8,004 nucleotides of DNA from the NCBI GenBank assembly GCA_026996955.1, contig JALWJV010000021.1:1-8004 (forward strand), given 5' to 3'. Shown here piece after piece: positions 4,941 through 8,004 of the stretch. Each line of letters begins with the position of its first letter. The stretch's first letter is position 1. Position numbers and translations under genes: made by a program. A model generated the notes under the pieces. The model saw only the letters and a list, made by a program, of their open reading frames with translations. It did not search any database and was not told the DNA's origin. Source of the DNA: Deltaproteobacteria bacterium (GTDB taxonomy: Bacteria > Desulfobacterota > Dissulfuribacteria > Dissulfuribacterales > QOAL01).

Positions 4941-7630
4941 GATTTAAGCTCTGCCCAGTTACAGCCGTGGCCTGCTGAAACCTTCAGCGGCACCTTGAGT
5001 TCTATGATGTTTTCCATGATATCTTTAAGGAGACCGGTAACCTCATCGGTATCCCTTTCGTCTGCTTCAATAACAAGCTCATCATGCACCTGCAGCACCA
5101 TCAGGGCATCAGGAAACTGGCGTTTAAGGGCCGAGTGGCACTTTATCATTGCAAGTTTAATAATATCTGCCGCAGTTCCCTGAATTGGAGTGTTTATTGC
5201 AGTACGTTCAGCAAACTCCCTGATATTTTTCTGTCTTGCAGCAATGTCCGGAAGGTAGCGCCTGCGGCCAAGAAGCGTAGTTACAAAACCGTTTTTTCTG
5301 GCCTGTTCCACTATCTCGTGCATGTACCTTTTTACCCCTGGATAGCGCTCAAAATAGCGTTCCATGAACTGAGCTGCCTCCTTGCGGGAGATGTCAAGCT
5401 CCTTGGCAAGGCCAAAGGCGCTCATGCCATACACTATGCCAAAGTTCACTGTCTTTGCAGCACGCCGCATCTCTGGGGTAACCATCTCAGGCATTACGCC
5501 AAAAATTTCTGATGCTGTGCGGCTGTGGATGTCCTCTCCGTTTCTGAATGCCTCTACAAGCGCCTTGTCCTCTGAGTAGTGGGCAAGCACCCTCAGATCA
5601 ATCTGGGAGTAGTCTGCTGATACCAGCATCCTGCCCTTTGGCGCTGCAAACAGTTTTCTTATCCTTTTTCCTTCATCGGTCTTTACGGGAATATTCTGAA
5701 GGTTGGGATTGCTTGAAGACAGCCTGCCGGTTGCAGTAACAGTCTGGTTGTAGGAGGTGTGAATCCTGCCGGTTTCAGGATTCACCGCAGCTTCAAGCCC
5801 GTCAACATATGTGGATTTGAGCTTGGCAAGGTTGCGGTAGATGAGCATTTTTTCTGGAAGCGGGTGGAGTTCTGCAAGTTTTTTAAGAACCTCAACATCA
5901 GTGGAGTACCCGGTCTTTTTCTTTGTCTTCTTCTGCTGGGGGAGTTTCAGTTTCTCAAACAGTATGGTGCCAAGCTGCCTTGGGGAGTTGAGGTTGAACT
6001 CCTCTCCGGCAATTTCAAATATCTCCTGCTGAAGCTGTTTCAGCCTTTGATCAAACTCCCTTCCAAGATCCTCCAGCTTTTCAATATCAATGTGTACTCC
6101 GGCCCGTTCCATGTGAACCAGCACAGACACAAGCGGCATCTCCACATTGTGGAACAGGTCTGAAAGGCCCTTTTCTTCCAGGTGTGCTGCAAGTTTTTCA
6201 GCTATCAGTGCTGTGACATGCACGTCCTCGCATGAATAATCCCGTGCCTTTTCAAGGGACACATCGGCAAAATTCTTGATCTTTCTGGAACCAGAGGTGA
6301 TTTCCTTGAAGGATATCATCTTATGCCCAAGGATATCCCGGGACAGGTCATCCAGGTTGTGGCGTCTCCTGCCAGGGTTTAGCAGGTATGAGGCAATCAT
6401 GGTATCCATTGCAGCCCCCTTGAGCTTTGCCCCGTGATTTTCCAGTATAATCATATCATACTTTATGTTCTGGCCTGTCTTTTTGATGTTTTCGTCTGCA
6501 AGAACAGGGGAGAGTGTGTCAAGAACCTGTTGAAGATCGGGCTGCTTCCGGTCTGTGTGGTGGGCAAGCGGAATGTAGGCGGCCCTGGGCGGCCTGATGC
6601 ATATTGATATTCCCACAAGCCCTGCCCGCATGGGCTCTTCGCTGGTGGTCTCGGTATCAATTGTGAAGTTTTGTGCGTTTATGATTTCTGCGCGCAAGTT
6701 TTTTACTTCATCAAGGCTTGAAACAAGTGAGTATTCTTCAAAAGATAAAGTCTGCTTCCGGGGCACAAGTTCGTTTATGAACCTGTTGAATTCAAGCTCC
6801 CTGAAGAGCGGCTCAATTACCTCAGGGTCTCCTGGCTGCCTTTTGAATTTCTGGTCTGGCTCAAGGGGCAGGTCATCTTGCAGGCTCACCAGTTTGATCC
6901 ACAGATCAAGATGCTCCCGGTTTTCTCGCAGGCGTTCCCCCAGTTTCCCCTTGATTGAGTCAATATTTTTGAGCAGCTCTTTTATTGAGCCATATTTTTT
7001 TATGAGCTTTATGGCAGTCTTGACTCCTACGCCGGGGATTCCTGGGATATTGTCCGATGTGTCTCCTGCAAGGGCAAGCACATCCCGCCACTGCCAGGGT
7101 TCAATGCCGTAACGCTCCCTGAAAACATCACTGTCAATAACCTCATCCTTCATTGGATCCCATATGCGTATGTTTCCATTTAGCAGCTGGAGAAGGTCCT
7201 TGTCTCCGGAGACCACTATCACCTCCCGGTCTGTACACTTTCTGGCAAGGGCTGCAATGATGTCATCTGCCTCATACCCCTGAAGTTCCAGCTGGGGAAG
7301 GCCCAGGGCATCCACAACCTTCCTGACCCAGGGTATCTGGGCAGCCAGGTCCTCAGGCATGGGAGGGCGGTTTGCCTTGTACTGATCATAGAGCTTATGC
7401 CTGAAGGTGGGGCCCTTGGCATCCCATACAACTGCTATGTACTCAGGCTGTTTTTCCCTCAGGACCTTGAGAAGCATGGATGTAACGCCGTAGATCGCCT
7501 TTGTCTGGAGCCCTGAGGATGTGCTCATGGGGGTGCGGATGGCAAAATAGGCGCGGTAGAGATAGGAACTTCCGTCAATGAGGTACAGCGGCGGTTTGGA
7601 TGAGGAAATGTTTTGCTGGCTGGTGTTCAT
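4937..7630 (-). CDS. polA: DNA polymerase I, complete with proofreading
   Basis: An 897-residue polymerase of normal length. It fills gaps and removes RNA primers during lagging-strand synthesis and repair. The 5'-nuclease domain (about 14-290) keeps its acidic residues: D19, D70, EADD (120-123), SGDKD (141-145) and GDTSDN (189-194). The 3'-5' exonuclease domain (about 300-490) is intact, with DTE (325-327), NIKYD (388-392) and YSCED (465-469), so it should proofread, unlike the Bacillus and Thermus enzymes that lost these residues. The polymerase domain (about 495-897) has TATGRLSSSNPNLQNIP, DYSQIDLR with catalytic D673, the O-helix RRAAKTVNFGIVYG with F730 (Phe, so dideoxynucleotides are discriminated against), and QVHDE with D850. 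The ATG at 7630 lacks a strong Shine-Dalgarno; the next codons lead straight into LYLIDGSSYLYRA, so the start is sound. The TGA overlaps the next ATG. Confidence 0.98.
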   Translation of the reverse strand: MNTSQQNISSSKPPLYLIDGSSYLYRAYFAIRTPMSTSSGLQTKAIYGVTSMLLKVLREKQPEYIAVVWDAKGPTFRHKLYDQYKANRPPMPEDLAAQIPWVRKVVDALGLPQLELQGYEADDIIAALARKCTDREVIVVSGDKDLLQLLNGNIRIWDPMKDEVIDSDVFRERYGIEPWQWRDVLALAGDTSDNIPGIPGVGVKTAIKLIKKYGSIKELLKNIDSIKGKLGERLRENREHLDLWIKLVSLQDDLPLEPDQKFKRQPGDPEVIEPLFRELEFNRFINELVPRKQTLSFEEYSLVSSLDEVKNLRAEIINAQNFTIDTETTSEEPMRAGLVGISICIRPPRAAYIPLAHHTDRKQPDLQQVLDTLSPVLADENIKKTGQNIKYDMIILENHGAKLKGAAMDTMIASYLLNPGRRRHNLDDLSRDILGHKMISFKEITSGSRKIKNFADVSLEKARDYSCEDVHVTALIAEKLAAHLEEKGLSDLFHNVEMPLVSVLVHMERAGVHIDIEKLEDLGREFDQRLKQLQQEIFEIAGEEFNLNSPRQLGTILFEKLKLPQQKKTKKKTGYSTDVEVLKKLAELHPLPEKMLIYRNLAKLKSTYVDGLEAAVNPETGRIHTSYNQTVTATGRLSSSNPNLQNIPVKTDEGKRIRKLFAAPKGRMLVSADYSQIDLRVLAHYSEDKALVEAFRNGEDIHSRTASEIFGVMPEMVTPEMRRAAKTVNFGIVYGMSAFGLAKELDISRKEAAQFMERYFERYPGVKRYMHEIVEQARKNGFVTTLLGRRRYLPDIAARQKNIREFAERTAINTPIQGTAADIIKLAMIKCHSALKRQFPDALMVLQVHDELVIEADERDTDEVTGLLKDIMENIIELKVPLKVSAGHGCNWAELKS
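5759..5785 (-). other. 10-bp perfect inverted repeat inside polA
   Basis: GTGAATCCTG (5759-5768) and CAGGATTCAC (5776-5785) are exact complements around a seven-base loop. The sequence encodes part of the conserved NPETGRIHT stretch of the polymerase domain, so the symmetry may simply follow from the protein. There is no U-tract and no sign of termination. Confidence 0.35.
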
Positions 7631-7701
7631 GGTTGGGCTGTTTTTTCGGGGTTTGTTACTGTTTTTGGCGGTTGTAGGATTTTTTGCTGTTTTTTATCTC
7701 G
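7631..7701 (-). promoter_or_regulatory. polA leader: 71-base AT-rich gap with three CTGTTTTT repeats
   Basis: Between the transpeptidase stop and the polA ATG. The plus strand carries CTGTTTTT at 7638, 7659 and 7687 (AAAAACAG on the coding strand), 21 and 28 bases apart. I see no clear -35/-10 pair, no hairpin with a U-tract and no strong Shine-Dalgarno, so polA may be read from a promoter further upstream together with the transpeptidase gene. Confidence 0.3.
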
Positions 7702-8004
7702 TTAAAGCGACTGTCCCATGTCCAGGATTGCCTGTTTGAGTTTTTCATCATAACCATAAATATCCCTGAAAAACATTATGTTCTGCTGGCTGTTGGTAAC
7801 GGCTGAAACATAGAAGATATAGACCGGTATGGGTGGAGAGAGGTTTACCCGTGTCCACTTCTGGCTGGCCATTACCTCCCGAATCGTTTCAATATCCCAG
7901 TCCGGTTTCTGCGACAGAACAAATTCTGCCAGGATATCCGGATATTCGACTCTGATACATCCATGACTGAATGCATGGGTGGCAAACCTGAAAAGGTTCT
8001 GTGA
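7702..8004 (-). CDS. L,D-transpeptidase, YcbB/LdtD type, C-terminal 100 residues only
   Basis: The gene enters from the right edge and ends at TAA (7704-7702); 100 residues are visible. They begin at the catalytic site: FATHAFSHGCIRVEYP, in which His14 and Cys16 of the fragment form the HGCIR signature of the YkuD fold. The rest fits the YcbB/LdtD subgroup: WDIETIREV, then PPIPVYIFYVSAV and FFRDIYGYD near the end. These periplasmic or envelope enzymes use the cysteine to form 3-3 peptidoglycan cross-links or attach proteins to the wall, and are typically resistant to most beta-lactams other than carbapenems. The motif is intact and there is no frameshift, so the truncation is only the window edge. 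It is the nearest upstream gene to polA, 71 bases away on the same strand, and could be cotranscribed. The N-terminal signal and any substrate-binding domain lie outside the window. Confidence 0.9.
   Translation of the reverse strand, partial: SQNLFRFATHAFSHGCIRVEYPDILAEFVLSQKPDWDIETIREVMASQKWTRVNLSPPIPVYIFYVSAVTNSQQNIMFFRDIYGYDEKLKQAILDMGQSL

Noticed and set aside
6597..7112. A 171-residue plus-strand open frame, Ser-rich
   Set aside because: It is the antisense of the polA nuclease region; the Ser/Arg-rich composition is typical of a shadow frame.
7702..8004. A truncated transpeptidase as a pseudogene
   Set aside because: The visible frame is intact to a normal stop and keeps the catalytic Cys; only the window edge cuts it.

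Overview
The window looks like ordinary Gram-negative chromosome, and every gene I can support reads on the minus strand. The organism cannot be named from it. A proofreading PolA, a YcgR-like PilZ protein, a YcbB/LdtD-type L,D-transpeptidase and several Sec-exported proteins of unrecognised family would fit a deltaproteobacterial (Desulfobacterota) genome, but that placement is an impression, not a measurement. I see no rRNA, tRNA, CRISPR, insertion sequence or phage gene.

Right part, in transcription order from 8004 downwards. The window opens inside the 3' end of an L,D-transpeptidase gene (7702-8004), which keeps its catalytic SHGCIRV motif. A 71-base AT-rich gap follows, then polA (4937-7630), a complete DNA polymerase I with 5'-nuclease, intact 3'-5' proofreading and polymerase domains. 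polA overlaps a PilZ-domain gene (4158-4940) by four bases (ATGA), and that gene overlaps a small gene (3787-4161) by four bases. The small gene encodes an Ig-like protein with a CxCxxC cluster. The three look translationally coupled, which ties replication/repair, c-di-GMP sensing and an unknown small protein into one transcript.

Middle, 3559-3786. This 228-base intergenic region holds a good sigma-70-like promoter for the leftward genes: TTGACA, a 17-base spacer, then TAACAT. The -35 box lies inside a perfect 15-base palindrome, and a second 13-base palindrome is centred 24 bases upstream. This looks like the control region of the next operon.

Left part, 1-3558. Three genes for exported proteins follow in close order. 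The first (2275-3558) has a signal peptide, a beta-rich domain and a C-terminal jelly-roll module resembling NPCBM-type carbohydrate-binding domains. The second (698-2275) starts in a TAATG overlap. The third begins near 636 and runs off the left edge. By eye the second and third share a divergent extracellular domain, so they may be old duplicates. This cassette is the least explained part of the window. A carbohydrate-facing cell-surface or periplasmic assembly is the most economical guess, with no direct evidence for its function.
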